Of a DNA stretch of 64,000 bases, positions 28,001-37,182 are shown in pieces (position 1 is the stretch's first letter; every line of letters starts with the position of its first letter). Made by a program: the position numbers and the translations under genes. The DNA is taken from positions 11,662,019 through 11,726,018 of the forward strand of contig CM069608.1 in NCBI GenBank assembly GCA_035771175.1. Reading direction: 5' to 3'. The notes under the pieces were generated by a model. It was not told the origin of the DNA. It made no database searches and saw only the letters and a program-made list of their open reading frames with translations. This DNA comes from Paratinospora sagittata. Taxonomy: Eukaryota; Streptophyta; Magnoliopsida; Ranunculales; Menispermaceae.

Positions 28001-30389
28001 AATAAAAGGAGTAAATCCAAAATTATAGGTTTGAAGAGAGACTTTCAAATGTAAAGGATTCAAGATTAATAAGACCGACTATGATTGAATCCACTAAATG
28101 TAATCTTAATTAATGGCAGTAGAAATATAGATGGAGACATGGTAAAGATTTAAAACCAAAAGATACTAAAGAGTGAAAAAGTTTAGGTGTCTGAGATTAA
28201 TTAATTATTTAGTGAGAGGGTGATAGAATGTAATGTAACTTATTTTATTTAATTTGAAAGATAAGTTTTATATGAGATTGTCAGGTCATTCATCCTTCAT
28301 GGAATAAATATTGTTTGGCATTTGTAAGGAAAATATGTTGACAAATATTGAAAGATAAATTAGAAACAAACATATTCATGAATTGGTATGAGTAGACACG
28401 AAGAGTAACTTTTTAACTGTTCATGATAATGTTTGGCAAAGGAAACAAATTAATATGAACAAATATATTTAAGAAAGATATGAATGCTAGTACTATAAAT
28501 AATGTCGATTAGCTCTTAATAAAGTAGAGTGGAGGAAGTGATTCAATTAGTCAACCCCATTTGGCTAGGAAAAGCATTTGGAAATAGAGCTAAAGATAAA
28601 TCAAATAATGAGACTGAAACATTTGAGTAGAGGCTAGCAGATTTGCATAATAGTTTTTTTATCTTTATTTTTGTTAAAAAAAGGTGGCCTTTTAGGATTA
28701 AACAACTCTTACCAGATTTATAATAGTTTTGTGTAGTAGCCAATTTAATTTATTTCCAAGCAATCATGCTTGTAAAGAAAAACAAAAAATATAAAACGCA
28801 ATACGACATTAATATTTAAAACTGCTAAAACATAAGAGTTAATTTTTGCAGTTCTTCATTTGCAATTTTCCTTCTATGTTTCACAAATGTATGGCCAACT
28901 TAGATTGTGGTTTTTCATAATTTGCTATCAAATGTATTTAGTTTTATTCTATCTAGTTTTTATCCAAATTAACTAAAGTTTGATACTATTAGAAGTACAC
29001 AAACTTGAACTAATAAGAAAAGACTTGCATGGGCATATAAATAATGTCATTAAACTAATAATGTTTATACATGGACACAAAATCCTATATACATAGATGT
29101 ATACGTATCAATAAGCTAATACCAATACATGAATCATGAGCGATGGGCATATACATGAATCATAGGAAAACACAAATATATGAATCATGTTTAAATGCAA
29201 ATACATTAATTATATTTTATATGAACCAACATGTACAAACCAATCCTTGTGACAGTTGTTACTTGCTGTATTTTCTCATTTTTTTTTCTTGCATTGGCCA
29301 CAGCATTTGAAATTCGAAGCCGAGAACAATGGAAAGAAGATTGAAGTTCTTGAAGTTTCACAACGGTGCTTAAACTACTCTTTGCCGATTTTTCAATGAG
29401 AAATTATTATTTAGATAGTTCTATATTTTGAACTTGGGTTCTCTCAGGAGGCTTCTTGGAGAAGGCTTGAGTTCATGTAGTATAGATGAGCTGCATGAGC
29501 TAGAAAAGCAATTGGAAAAAAGCTTAACTAACATAAGAGGGAGAAAGGTACGCACATTGAATAAATCATAGAAACTACATATTTCAGTCGTTGTTTAATT
29601 ATGTTTTATTGGTTACGTTTTTTTGGAACAATTTGTGTCATCTTCCTTATTTCTCCAGAATCAGCTATATGAGGAGCACTTGGAGCAACTTAGAGACAAG
29701 GTAAAAACTTCATAGCCAACCAAAAACTTTGAAACATAAATTTTCTATGAGAACCTTTTTCTATTGCATTAGTGTTTTCCCATACATGTTAACTATTTTT
29801 TTTTTTTACGAAATTTAGGAGAGACTTCTTGCAGAAGAGCAATCACAGTTACTCGAGAAGGTAAGTCATTGATCTAATTTTTAGAGTGAAATTGGTCTAA
29901 TTGTTGTGGTAAAAAAAATGGTATTATCACTTCCCTCTTCTACTTTAAAATCAACATTTATTTATAGCAGAGGCTTAAACTCTAACAAAATGGGCCAAAT
30001 TTTTTCACCAATTATTCTTGTAAAGGTTATACCTCTAATTCAATTAGAGGGAGTAAATAGAAAAAATATTTACCAAAAAATTAATTTTCATCACCCCCAA
30101 CTTTTGTTAAGAGGTTGCTAGTAGAATTAACAAACACACCTTAAATTCAATTTCATCAGATAGTTTCAATCCAATATTATACTAATGACCATAGATATTA
30201 GCTAGCTCATGAGTATGAATTCAAAAAGCAGCATCTCAAGTAATTTATTTGACAAAATTAAGTTAATGGGTAGACTTTGTGCATTGTTGTTTTCAGTGTG
30301 CATTACAACAGCCAGCTGAATTGATAGCAGTTGTCCCTTATGATAAAGTTATTGAAAGTTCTGGTGTGGAGATGAGATTGTTCATTTGA
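3985..30389 (+). CDS. SOC1-like: MIKC MADS-box transcription factor, SOC1/TM3 clade (exons 2-7; exon 1 outside window)
   Basis: Six exons join in frame: 3985-4066, 29304-29365, 29448-29547, 29659-29700, 29819-29860 and 30297-30389 (stop TGA). Their lengths (82, 62, 100, 42, 42, 93 nt) match the MIKC exon plan, and every intron is GT-AG. The product starts in the I region (MQKIIERYETHVKEM), continues through the K-box (LLGEGLSSCSIDELHELEKQ; NQLYEEHLEQLRDK) and ends GVEMRLFI, a shortened form of the clade's C-terminal EVETELFIGLP motif. Proteins of this clade are nuclear regulators that mostly promote flowering; the K-box mediates dimerisation. The DNA-binding MADS exon was not found. Intron 2 is 25.2 kb of nested transposons, while later introns are 82-436 bp. 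Whether it is SOC1 itself or an AGL42/71/72-type paralogue is unsettled. The frame is intact, so I read it as a functional gene. Confidence 0.92.
4436..5490 (-). repeat. Truncated long LTR (copy D) of a gypsy-like family
   Basis: The segment starts TGTTGCGACC on the + strand and contains the same landmark order as the LTRs at 6041, 9158 and 19030: a 'gaccagcacagaatct' block, then a '...ACTCACAACCAA' block near 5457. It lacks the far end and is cut off by the GC-richer segment at 5491. No coding domain is visible. Confidence 0.55.
5491..6040 (-). repeat. LTR-derived segment with GC-rich promoter-like part
   Basis: Read on the - strand it has repeated CCTCGGCC-type motifs (5900-6035), a TATAAAAAGGG box near 5740 and a CTTAGGCATCAGAGT block near 5660. 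That order is typical of the 3' half of some plant gypsy LTRs. Neither boundary is certain, and it may be a short non-autonomous (TRIM-like) element rather than part of a larger one. Confidence 0.5.
6041..9157 (-). repeat. Long LTR (copy A, ~3.1 kb), gypsy-like, no internal region
   Basis: On the - strand it reads TGTAACGCCCC...GGGGTCCTGACA, with TG...CA ends. It shares ordered blocks with the LTR pieces at 9158-12604 and 19030. One is the 'aaggacctgaaa...gtgcccagtga' block (here near 6690-6735). Another is the 'ACCGGCACAGGAATCTAACC' block near 6080. LTRs of about 3 kb with TGTAAC starts are known in Tekay/Del-type chromoviruses. No PBS or coding region is attached, so this is a solo or remnant LTR. 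The 5-bp flanks (TTGGT / CCAAC) do not match. Confidence 0.65.
9158..11383 (-). repeat. Truncated LTR (copy B1) of the same family
   Basis: It begins at a point equivalent to about 110 bp inside copy C ('acagagtctcctgtgtaaat' against 'acagagtctaccctgtaaat') and ends in GGGTGTAACA, an LTR terminus on the - strand. It carries the 'gaaggacctgaaaa...gtgcccagtgaat' block at 9443-9491. It abuts copy A without a recognisable target duplication. Confidence 0.6.
11384..12604 (-). repeat. Truncated LTR (copy B2) of the same family
   Basis: It ends TTCGGGGTGTTACA, a third LTR terminus in the same orientation. Its last ~600 bp repeat the last part of B1 in order: a 'ggatcaaaacctcatttttggg' block (B1 10712), a 'catgtaaaggcacactttgcac' block (B1 11049) and 'caattttgagttggc' (B1 11106). 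The two are therefore tandem partial copies of one LTR. Confidence 0.6.
13003..13035. repeat. (TA)n microsatellite
   Basis: A perfect AT dinucleotide run of about 30 bp in AT-rich sequence. Confidence 0.9.
13118..13252. repeat. Three tandem copies of a ~45-bp unit
   Basis: The unit 'TCCACTTAAGAGG-ATCT' followed by 'CCCGAGYTRGGCACCC' occurs three times in a row with diverged spacers. It lies inside the LTR-like segment E. Confidence 0.75.
15308..15531 (-). mobile_element. tRNA-derived SINE with 15-bp target duplication
   Basis: TCTATTAATTGATTT flanks the element exactly at 15293-15307 and 15532-15546. On the - strand the 5' end holds an A-box-like GGCTTAGC (15503-15511) and a B-box-like AGTTCAAAACC (15465-15475), the pol III promoter layout of tRNA-derived SINEs. 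The 3' end is an A-rich tail with TAAAAATAAAAT repeats. The exact duplication suggests a fairly recent insertion. Confidence 0.85.
15632..15985 (-). mobile_element. Short non-autonomous Helitron (354 bp)
   Basis: On the - strand it starts TCTACACTATTTATAAAG after an A and ends in CTAG before a T, so it sits between A and T as Helitrons do, without target duplication. A GC-rich hairpin (CACGTGCA / TGCCCGTG, one mismatch) lies just before the CTAG end. No Rep/helicase frame is present. Confidence 0.75.
16241..17475. other. Intronic AT-rich DNA without recognised feature
   Basis: This is part of MADS intron 2. A short antisense open frame exists at 16377-16628 but has no recognisable domain. 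Nothing else was identified. Confidence 0.4.
17476..18906 (-). repeat. Probable solo LTR (copy 1 of a 1.5-kb LTR family)
   Basis: It begins TGTTGGCC and ends GGGGACAACA on the + strand, and aligns block by block with the LTR at 25210-26747. Shared blocks include '...GGGGGTGAATT', the 'agggttt.aaaaccct' block (here 18120) and the 'gaatgcatgcat' block (here 18668). Flanking pentamers are ACAAG and CCAAG (4/5). No internal coding region adjoins it. Confidence 0.65.
18907..19029 (-). pseudogene. LINE C-terminal fragment
   Basis: The - strand encodes LIKLSFNATIYHICMEYNRR, matching the motif near the end of L1-type plant LINE ORF2 proteins (typically '...LAFNATVYHIWxERNxR'). Only about 40 codons remain, between two LTR segments. 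Confidence 0.6.
19030..19690 (-). repeat. Truncated long LTR (copy C) of the family at 6041
   Basis: It starts TGACAAGACCCCC and shares 'accgacacagaaatctaacc', 'accattagatccctgtta' and 'gaaggacctgaaaa...atgcccagtgaat' with copy A in the same order. The far end is missing. Confidence 0.6.
19691..20302. other. Unassigned repeat-like DNA
   Basis: I recognise no gene. Phrases such as 'gggtgagatctcaacttata' (20261) recur in similar form near 24870 ('gggtaagatcccaagttata'), so it is probably decayed retroelement sequence. Confidence 0.35.
20303..21165 (+). mobile_element. hAT-type element, family 1, copy with unclear right end
   Basis: It starts CAAGAATAAAAAATTCAATT and follows copy 1660-2552 for most of its length: the 'gacttcggtcacttgaaaat' block, then 'atctaaatttattgtaatat', then 'caatcttgttaagtaggct', then 'ttggttgatgaagttgaaaa'. 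No transposase frame. No matching 8-bp flank was found on the right, so that end may be deleted or diverged. Confidence 0.6.
21364..21860. mobile_element. MITE-like element with 'TARGGGTG' ends
   Basis: Ends are TAAGGGTGGCAACACTA and its approximate inverse (TAGTGAACACCCCTA read on +). The subterminal regions are rich in AACCGAACCGAA on the left and TTCGGTTCGG on the right, inverted with respect to each other. Flanking octamers CTTGCTTG / CTTGAAGG match only 5/8. A (GT/GC)n run lies at 21702-21730. Confidence 0.5.
21944..22510. mobile_element. Short hAT-like element with GCCTCAGG/GCACTGAGGC ends
   Basis: Inverted ends CAAGATGCGCCTCAGGCG and CGCACTGAGGCACACACCTTG define it. Flanks AAAATCAC / ATAATGAC match 6/8. 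The inner subterminal DNA repeats 'AAGGCGCA/CTAAGGCACATTAAGG'. It resembles the family-2 elements at 40284-43036 and 52413 in having GGC/GCC-rich subterminal palindromes, but the sequence differs. Confidence 0.5.
22511..24300 (+). pseudogene. Decayed L1-type LINE (zf-RVT and RNase H parts)
   Basis: Around 22540-22900 broken frames encode a zf-RVT region (KVIWCLVSSGNFSISTAWSY, then HLFFQCPFTNLMW). 22950-23030 encodes the LAFNVSIHHIWWERNR-type motif. 23830-24160 encodes an RNase H-like part (GGLIRDPNGTLLFAF and REANLLANWLANVVPYGNEV). Stops and frameshifts are frequent. The 3' end has a short A-run at 24291. An unrelated LTR-like segment appears to split it at 23431-23760. Confidence 0.7.
23431..23760 (+). 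repeat. Possible short solo LTR inside the LINE
   Basis: A 330-bp TG...CA segment (TGTTAGGAAAGC...CGCCCTGCATCA) lies between two LINE parts that belong together. The GTCTTCTCTATTCACG tail resembles a copia LTR 3' part. No matching pentamer flank (TTTTA/GAACC), so the call is weak. Confidence 0.35.
24301..25204. other. Retroelement remnant with copia-type PBS (24541-24552)
   Basis: Read on the - strand, 24541-24552 is TGGTATTAGAGC, one base off the usual copia primer site, preceded by ACAACTAG. It suggests a relic of an LTR/PBS junction. The rest shows no domain. A frame at 24905-25165 has no recognisable motif. Confidence 0.35.
25210..26747 (-). mobile_element. Solo LTR with perfect 5-bp target duplication
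   Basis: The 1538-bp segment starts TGTTGGCCCAG and ends CGTTACATCAACA, and is flanked by CAACC on both sides (25205-25209 and 26748-26752). Read on the - strand it starts TGTTGATGTAACGACCCC and has a TATAAAAA box near 25820, so the - orientation is likely. It has no internal region, which fits LTR-LTR recombination. It is homologous to 17476-18906. Position: MADS intron 2. Confidence 0.88.
26753..29303. other. 3' part of MADS intron 2, AT-rich
   Basis: No gene. A 'CCTAGGTCTCGCCTAGGCACC' motif near 27400 is reminiscent of the hAT-type element at 40284. A possible RTE-LINE tail ('AATAAAGTAGAGTGGAGGAAG', 28517) is too short to call. The intron ends in a T-rich tract and CACAG at 29299-29303. 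Confidence 0.4.
29304..30389 (+). CDS. SOC1-like: MADS-box gene exons 3-7 (K-box and C-terminus)
   Basis: Exon 3 (29304-29365) encodes HLKFEAENNGKKIEVLEVSQ. Exon 4 (29448-29547) encodes the core of the K-box with SSCSIDELHELEKQLEKSL. Exons 5 and 6 (29659-29700, 29819-29860) are the paired 42-nt exons NQLYEEHLEQLRDK and ERLLAEEQSQLLEK. Exon 7 (30297-30389) gives CALQQPAEL through GVEMRLFI and a TGA. Donors are GTGCTT, GTACGC, GTAAAA and GTAAGT. Heptad-like Leu/Ile spacing in exons 3-5 fits the amphipathic helices that mediate MADS dimerisation. Confidence 0.93.
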
Positions 30390-32790
30390 AGGCTTAAAAG
30401 AATGATATAGTTGTTTTATTTCACCAATGATGCATTCAGCTAGCAGTCTCCAACAAGGAAACACTTGATCCAAAATGGTTTCAATTGTAACCAATTCCTT
30501 CATTTGGTATATGTGATTTTAGTAAATAGTTGTATACGTGCAGAAAGAATCTCTCTAATAAATCTTTTGTATATGCTTTCTTGGGGCCCCTATTCTAATA
30601 ACGAGATTCGTTGTAAAACCTATGAATATTTCTGTAGATATATAACACTTTATGAAAAATATATTTCCTCTTCATGTATTTAAGTTTCAACTTTCTTTTG
30701 TGTCTAATCATTTCTTAATCCAATTGGTTCACATAATTATGATTGTCAAAAGGTATATGCAATGTGCACTAGATGAACTTTTCAACCTTTCTATTTATAT
30801 TATTAATTTGAAAGATCCACGAGGACATGGTAATTTTCTCAATTTATTGGACCATATATTAGTTTTATATATCATTTGTATTTCTTTCCTCAGCCATAAT
30901 TCTTTTATCATCATGTTTTCATAAAGACGTGATACGGTCTACAATTTTTATCAGTTCATTTAAGAAAATTGCTTACAATTGGTATTAGGCCATCTTTTAA
31001 ACCATGTTGTTAAGATTATATATATCTTATTTTTATGGTTTATATAAAATTTAACAACTAATAGATAAGGATTTAAATCAATTTGATTTCATACTTTCTT
31101 ATGGTTTATTGAATGAGTTTGATTATCAATCATGTTGTTTATTTTATTTAAAAAGAAAATTACATTCATATTTTTAAATTTTATTTTTGTTGTAAGTTTT
31201 ATTTAAATCATTTAGAAAATTTGTATAAGAAAGTTTATTGGGTTGTTATTCTTGTCAAAATTTAATGCATTTCATATAAAAGGCCAAGAAATTATTATTA
31301 TAATTTTAATTTATCAGTATTTATTATGTTAATGCTATGATTTAATGTTGTTGTAGCTGATTGGTTATTACATATTCGAATTTTTAATGTTTGAAATCAA
31401 TCAACCAAGAGATTTGATCCATTAATCATGAATTGACAAGTTTATGAAAATTTGTTAATTATTTTAGTTTATTTTATTGTAGAAACAATATAAAATCTAA
31501 TTATAAGAAAATTCAAGTGAATTTTATGGATTTAAACGTAATACAACTAAAAGAAATCCTAACTAAAGAGATATAATGGATTTTATGAAATATTCAATGG
31601 TTTGATATCATACAACTTATTGAATTAAACTCTTCATTGAGAAAAAAAAAAGTTTTATTTGAAGTTTGAAATCCATGAAGATAGCTTATATTAAAATCTA
31701 ATATAAAGTTTAATATTTTATGTCATGTTTTCCATATTTGTGTGGTGAAATTATTTGCATTGGAAATTAAAACTATTATTAACTTGACAAGCCATGTAGA
31801 TGAACTACCCATGCCCATAGAGTCAAGCATACCAATGGAAAGAACATTGGCAGGAGTGATCCAATTGCCAAAGTTTAATATTCATCAAAATTCATATTAG
31901 TGAGAAGCATTAATTCAAGTTTTAATTCCTTAATGCGATAAAATCATAAAACAAAATCTATCTTCAAAGTATGATAGTATAAAAAGTGTGGAAGATCATA
32001 TAACGGAAAACGGGAAACATAAATACTCAACTAATTAAAGAACTTAAAGATAAAGATTTCAAACTCATTCCAAATTCATTTCATACATAATTCCTTGCCT
32101 TCTGAATATGAGGCATTAAAGATATCTTATAACACACATGAAGAAAGGTCTATAAATGAAATATTAATTAACCATGGTAGTGTTTTTAATAAGAAAGGAG
32201 ATTGAAATGGGAAAAGCTAACAAGTGTTCATCTATCCATTTAGGGAAAAAGGACATTAAATAAAAATGAAAGATGATCAATCCACATAAGAAAAGGAATG
32301 GGGAGGAGCCAATGAAGAAAAAGACGGCAAAGATATTGTTCCATTCATCATTTGCAAAAAGCAAGGAAATAACTTAAAATTTAGTATGTTATTAGTCCAA
32401 TTATGTTAACATTCATCACCACACTTGATGGATTGATTCTTGCTCTACAATTCACATTGTTAATATCAACAATATCATGCAGGATTCTAAATGTATTAAT
32501 ATAAGACCACAAGAGACTCATCTGTTAACATTGAGTGTTATAAGGCCAAACTTATAATTAAAGAATTTACTCAAAATATTGATATAATTTACCACGAGAC
32601 CTCTCTAATATCAAATAACAATTCCTTTAAATAGGATGAAGCCTCTACACTCATAACTAGTCAAGCCAATATTAACATATCCAACACACTAGATCAAATA
32701 GTTTGGTCCCTAGAATCCTTAGGTCAATATTCTTGTAAATCCCTATTCAATACATTGTCTGACACGCCTTCCAACCCAATATTCTCATTA
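30390..32790. other. Intergenic AT-rich DNA between convergent genes
   Basis: It begins as the 3' UTR side of the MADS gene. I could not fix a poly(A) site. No domain-bearing frame or clear repeat was found. Confidence 0.4.
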
Positions 32791-33330
32791 GCCACATATA
32801 TATAGAAGGTTCATGTCCCATCATCTAAAGTAAAGGTATTTGGATGACTACTGGCTTATAAGAGAATTAATACACTTATATCCTACAGAGGAGAATGCCT
32901 AGCTTATATATCTCCTCAATTTGGTGCTCTTTATGCGGACAAGATGGAGTAAGCATATATCATGTATTCTTCTTATGCAACTTTGCTAGGCGTATCTGGA
33001 GTTTTTGGAACGCTTTTTCAGGAGGCATATATCCTCACCCACGCACTATTAGTGAGGGACTATTTCTGTCACATATGGCCAATACATCTAGACAAATGAA
33101 AGGAGCGGGGTTGATTGCTACATATGGACTCTATGGTCTTTATGGAACGTAACAATAGAATATTAACTTAAGGGAGATGAACAACTGTGGGAGTACTCAA
33201 TAAAGTTGGTAGCCATCTTGGGTGCTTGTTTAAGAGTGGAATCTAGAATTCACCCTTTAGGACTGGATGTTGAGATGAGATAGAGATGCCTTTAGTAAGA
33301 AAATGATTTGTAATGAGCTAATACGGGATA
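32791..33330 (+). pseudogene. L1-type LINE fragment (zf-RVT region)
   Basis: The translation includes KVHVPSSKVKVF-like residues, then ISSIWCSLCGQDGVSIYHVF with a CxxC...HxxxxC zinc-binding pattern (WCSLC, HVFFLC), then FARRIWSFWNAF. This is the zf-RVT region of plant LINE ORF2. Stops break the frame before and after. Confidence 0.7.
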
Positions 33331-33589
33331 AGGAAGGTCATTGAGATTACAAATTAGTGTAGAGTTATGCTTGGTGCATGTTTGGTAGCCCATTTCAATT
33401 TAGAGCTAATGAGATATAAAAACGATATTTTCAAATGTGAGTATTTATGAAGAAGTATACATACTTCAACCTAAAAAAATTTACTTCAGATTCATACAAT
33501 CAATTAATTTGCAAATTGAAGAAATCAACGATATTTTAAGTTTCATGCATGATGTTGTTATTTAATTTGATTTTTTAGAGAACACCGTT

Positions 33590-34800
33590 AATCAATGTTT
33601 GTTCATTAAGGTTATTGGGAGAAAATTCAGTTTTTAGTTATGCATGTTGATGATATTTCTCTTGCAAACAGTGACTTAGGTTGCTACCTGAAATAAAATA
33701 GTTACTTGCACCAAACTTTGATACAAAAGATTTAGGTGAAGCCTCTTATATCATAGACATACAGATTCACAAAGATAGATCTCAATGAATATCGAGATTA
33801 TCTCAAAAGGTAAAGCTCCTGAGTTAGTCATATGAAATAGTATTAACTAAGTGTAGCATCTATGCTAAAGGGTGACAAATTTAATTTGAATCAATGTTGA
33901 GAAATGTTTTCGAACAAGAAAGAATGAAAGACATTTCTAATGCATCTACAATTAGTGGTGCAGTGTATGCATTATTTGCACAAGACCAAACATTATATTT
34001 GCAATTTGAATGTTACGTAATAGATACCAAAGCAATCTTGGTGTGACACACTAGTAGCTTGCAAAGGTCATGATGCACTTACAAAAATCCAAGGGTTATA
34101 TGCTTACATTTAAATATTTTGACTAATTGAAAGTAGTTAGAGATTTTTCTAGTTGTCTTTACTTCAGAAAGTCTACTTTAAGATATATCTTCTTGTATGT
34201 AAGAGGTGCTATGTCGTCAACAAGGGTTGGCTTAGTTAATTCAGAGATTCAACTCCTCGCAATAGGTGAGGATTTGAATCCTGCGCCAACTGTCCTTATT
34301 CTTAAAATTAAAAGGTGTCTTTCGTTGGTGGGCGAACTGTAAGTACTATTATAAACCCTCTTTGAGGCCTGTGACATGCCTGACCCTGGACTGTGGTAGC
34401 CTCTTCTCACTTAAACTTTTACAGAAAATAAAAAGAGGTGCTATATCTTAGGAGTGAAACAAAAATCGTTATATCCATTATGGAGACAAAAGTTACGACG
34501 TACTATGAAGCTACATCAGGGGCATTACGATTCAAGAACCTTATCAGTAGGATTAAAGTTATTTACTCTATATCTAAGTCTAGTAAATATCTATCTTGGT
34601 TTTGAGAACATAAAGTATTTATTAAAGATAGATTGTCTAATTGGACATTGAGTTGGACCTTGAATATCTTGTAAGGATCTCTTCATAAAGTTAAATTTAC
34701 TTCATAAAGTGGTAATTTGAGGGAATTTACTTTAATACATGGATGGAAATGCTTCTTGGTTTAAGAATAACCATCTAATTCATGATTAGAACTCTCTAAT
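33590..34800 (+). pseudogene. Decayed Ty1/copia polymerase (RT and RNase H), split by a SINE
   Basis: Frames at 33600-33830 give MHVDDISLANSDLG (the copia 'YVDD' active-site region with Y replaced by H) and DTKDLGEASYIIDIQIHKDR. 33870-33960 gives KGDKFNLNQC. After the SINE, 34480-34680 gives YYEATSGALRF-like RNase H residues. In-frame stops throughout show it is dead. Gag, integrase and LTRs were not identified. Confidence 0.7.
34216..34432 (+). mobile_element. tRNA-derived SINE inside the copia relic
   Basis: Target duplication AAGAGGTGCTATGTC (34201-34215) / AAGAGGTGCTATATC (34433-34447), 14 of 15 bases. An A-box-like TTGGCTTAGTTAAT lies near 34228 and a B-box-like GGATTTGAATCC near 34270. 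The 3' end is A-rich (AAAATAAAA). The duplication lies in the copia coding relic and the copia frame resumes after it. Confidence 0.8.
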
Positions 34801-35099
34801 TGATTTTGAAGTATGTCACCCATGGATAATTAAGATGGGCTAAACGGCCATATGTGAGTTTTCTGTCTTCATTATCTAATAAGTTGCTTTTCAAGAAATT
34901 GTCACAAGCAATGTGAGAGAATGCTAACATGTCTCCATAGACATATGATATGGCCTATATATGTGCCACATTATTTTCTCAAACGTGACATGTAAACAAC
35001 CCCATGAAGGGAACATGAGTTACAGATAAGAGAATTGTTCACCATTTTATGAGATTTTGGTTGGTGAGAGCGAGTACTAGGATATATATATATATATAT

Positions 35100-35998
35100 A
35101 TTTAAAATATTAACACAAAGTCAGAAAATATTAGTACAGAATCAAAAAAAGCCAGAACCCCTCCCCGGCCAAGAAGAAGGAAAACACAATATTAATAAAC
35201 TCATCACAAATAAAGCACAATATAATTTTGGAAGAGAAGGGCAACTTAACTCCTTAGATTGTTGCACTTTTGTTCTAAAAAAAATGATTATTTTTTATTT
35301 ATTTTCCTATATAAGTAGATAAAAATGCATATAAAGGTTGGTTGACCCTATAATCAGACAGCACATTATACATCACTCACATCTAAAAAATACTCCACCG
35401 CACCTATGTCGAGACCGAAGCTTAAAGTACCTCCTTCAATAATACCCGAGATATAGAATTGCCTTCCTCATCAAAGGCCACTTATGTAACTCAAACCATG
35501 GCTTTGCCTAGAGCATTGCGGTCACCTTAATTATCATAATTTTGATATTGCAACTACTTTAACCGAATATGGCAGTTCTAATGACAACATAATTCAATTT
35601 CCAATTAACCATAATTAGATATAGAACAAACAAAGTTGATTATAGAATAAATAAATTATGTTGAGACTTGCTAATAGCACAAATAAAGTTGGATTCAAGA
35701 TACCTTCCTTCCATGTTATCTACAACTAAGGTTTGCTAAAGGTTATTTAGCATTGACATGAACCAGTAGCTGTAGTCACTTTCTTTGTGGCTTTGCTTTT
35801 TGAGTCCTACTTAGATTTAAAGCTCCAGCCAACCTTCAAGTAACACACCCACATGGATTTCTGTTCCAGGAATTCTTAAAATTCTCAAAATTGTTCTTTC
35901 CTACTGTTGTTTTCATCATAAATACTCTACAAAAAATAAATGAGATGATGCATGAACTGAGAAAGCACTGATGAGGACATTTTCTGTGTACAAAATGC
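35100..35998. other. Intergenic DNA downstream of the MUN gene
   Basis: A (TA)n run at 35079-35101 lies at its left. Otherwise no gene. It should include the 3' UTR of the MUN-domain gene, whose stop is at 35999-36001; no poly(A) signal could be chosen with confidence. Confidence 0.35.
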
Positions 35999-36156
35999 TC
36001 AATGCATTATTTCTGAAGTAGCCTCTTGAAGTTTCTTCTTTAGTGATTTGAAACTTCTTTGGCTGTTCTTGGTCCAGTGGAAGGATGTGCTTCTTTTAAG
36101 TAGATCAGACATAAGAGTTGAACCTACGGTTGAATCTAATGGGCTATCTTCATACT
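35999..36156 (-). CDS. MUN gene terminal exon with stop
   Basis: The acceptor GATGCAG is followed by a Glu codon split with the previous exon, then YEDSPLDSTVGSTLMSDLLK and a basic tail ending SEIMH and TGA. A longer open frame reads upstream into the intron (to 36340), but the in-phase acceptor at 36157 gives the join expected for the family. Confidence 0.88.
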
Positions 36157-37115
36157 CTGCATCAAGAACAGAAAAAATCAGTAAACCATTTTTGCGTGAG
36201 TAATCATCGACTGTGCCACAAATTAGTAACTGCGGATCAACATAATATGCATCAATATTCTTATCAAAAAATAAAACTGAAATATGACTATTTTCTGATG
36301 CAGATACAAGTATCTTACACAATTCATGCTGACCAAACATCTACAAATGTCAGTTTATATGTAATTGTTATCCAAAATAATCAGCTTCTTCTAGAATTTG
36401 TATCCGTTCCTAATTTATAAGAGACTCCGCAGTAATTATTCCCACAAATTTCCTACAGTAGTTGTTAGGGAGTCCCAAATAGAAATAAACAAGCAGAAAA
36501 ATACGAATATATTATCTAGAATCATCCACAATGCATCTGGTAGCTCTACTTGATAAATGGTTCTAAGTTTTCTACGGGAAACATAAAAGAAGTTCCAGAT
36601 AAATCATCTTACTACAATTGTCATAATTTGCATACTGCATGCATATAAACTTTTGAGTACTGCCTTACATCAAATGAAGTTATGGTAAAGTAACAGAGAT
36701 ACTAAGAAGAAAGTGCTAATCAAGTTGGAGAAAAAAATGTTCACCTGAAGACCTTGGAAGCTGGTAATGCCTCTTTAAAAATTTGGAGGCTTCGATATCT
36801 TTTTTATGGCATAATACTCGGAGCAAGGTGTAAGCATCTTCCACAAACCAGTCATCAAGTTTTCTTGTATCTGATATTGTAGAGATATGTTCACTTGCAC
36901 TCATAAGCATTCCAATCAGAGTTTCAGTCTGTCAAAAAAAAGGCATATGAACCACATTATATCACCTATTATACTGTAGTAACTAGTACACTAGTAGGAA
37001 ACCATGATTCACAGAACCTGAAGGGAATATAATTGTAAAATTTGTTGTGGTAATTGTGCTTCATAGTCAACCACTGCAGGAGGAAGGCCTTCACCATCTG
37101 CTACAAAGAACTCCT

Positions 37116-37182
<67 letters not shown>

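Noticed and set aside
30652..30924. 90-codon frame downstream of the MADS gene
   Set aside because: Hydrophobic composition follows from AT-rich DNA; no start context or family match.
36157..36340. Upstream extension of the last MUN exon (start at 36340)
   Set aside because: The stop-free stretch is intron; the GATGCAG acceptor at 36157 gives the phase that continues the previous exon.
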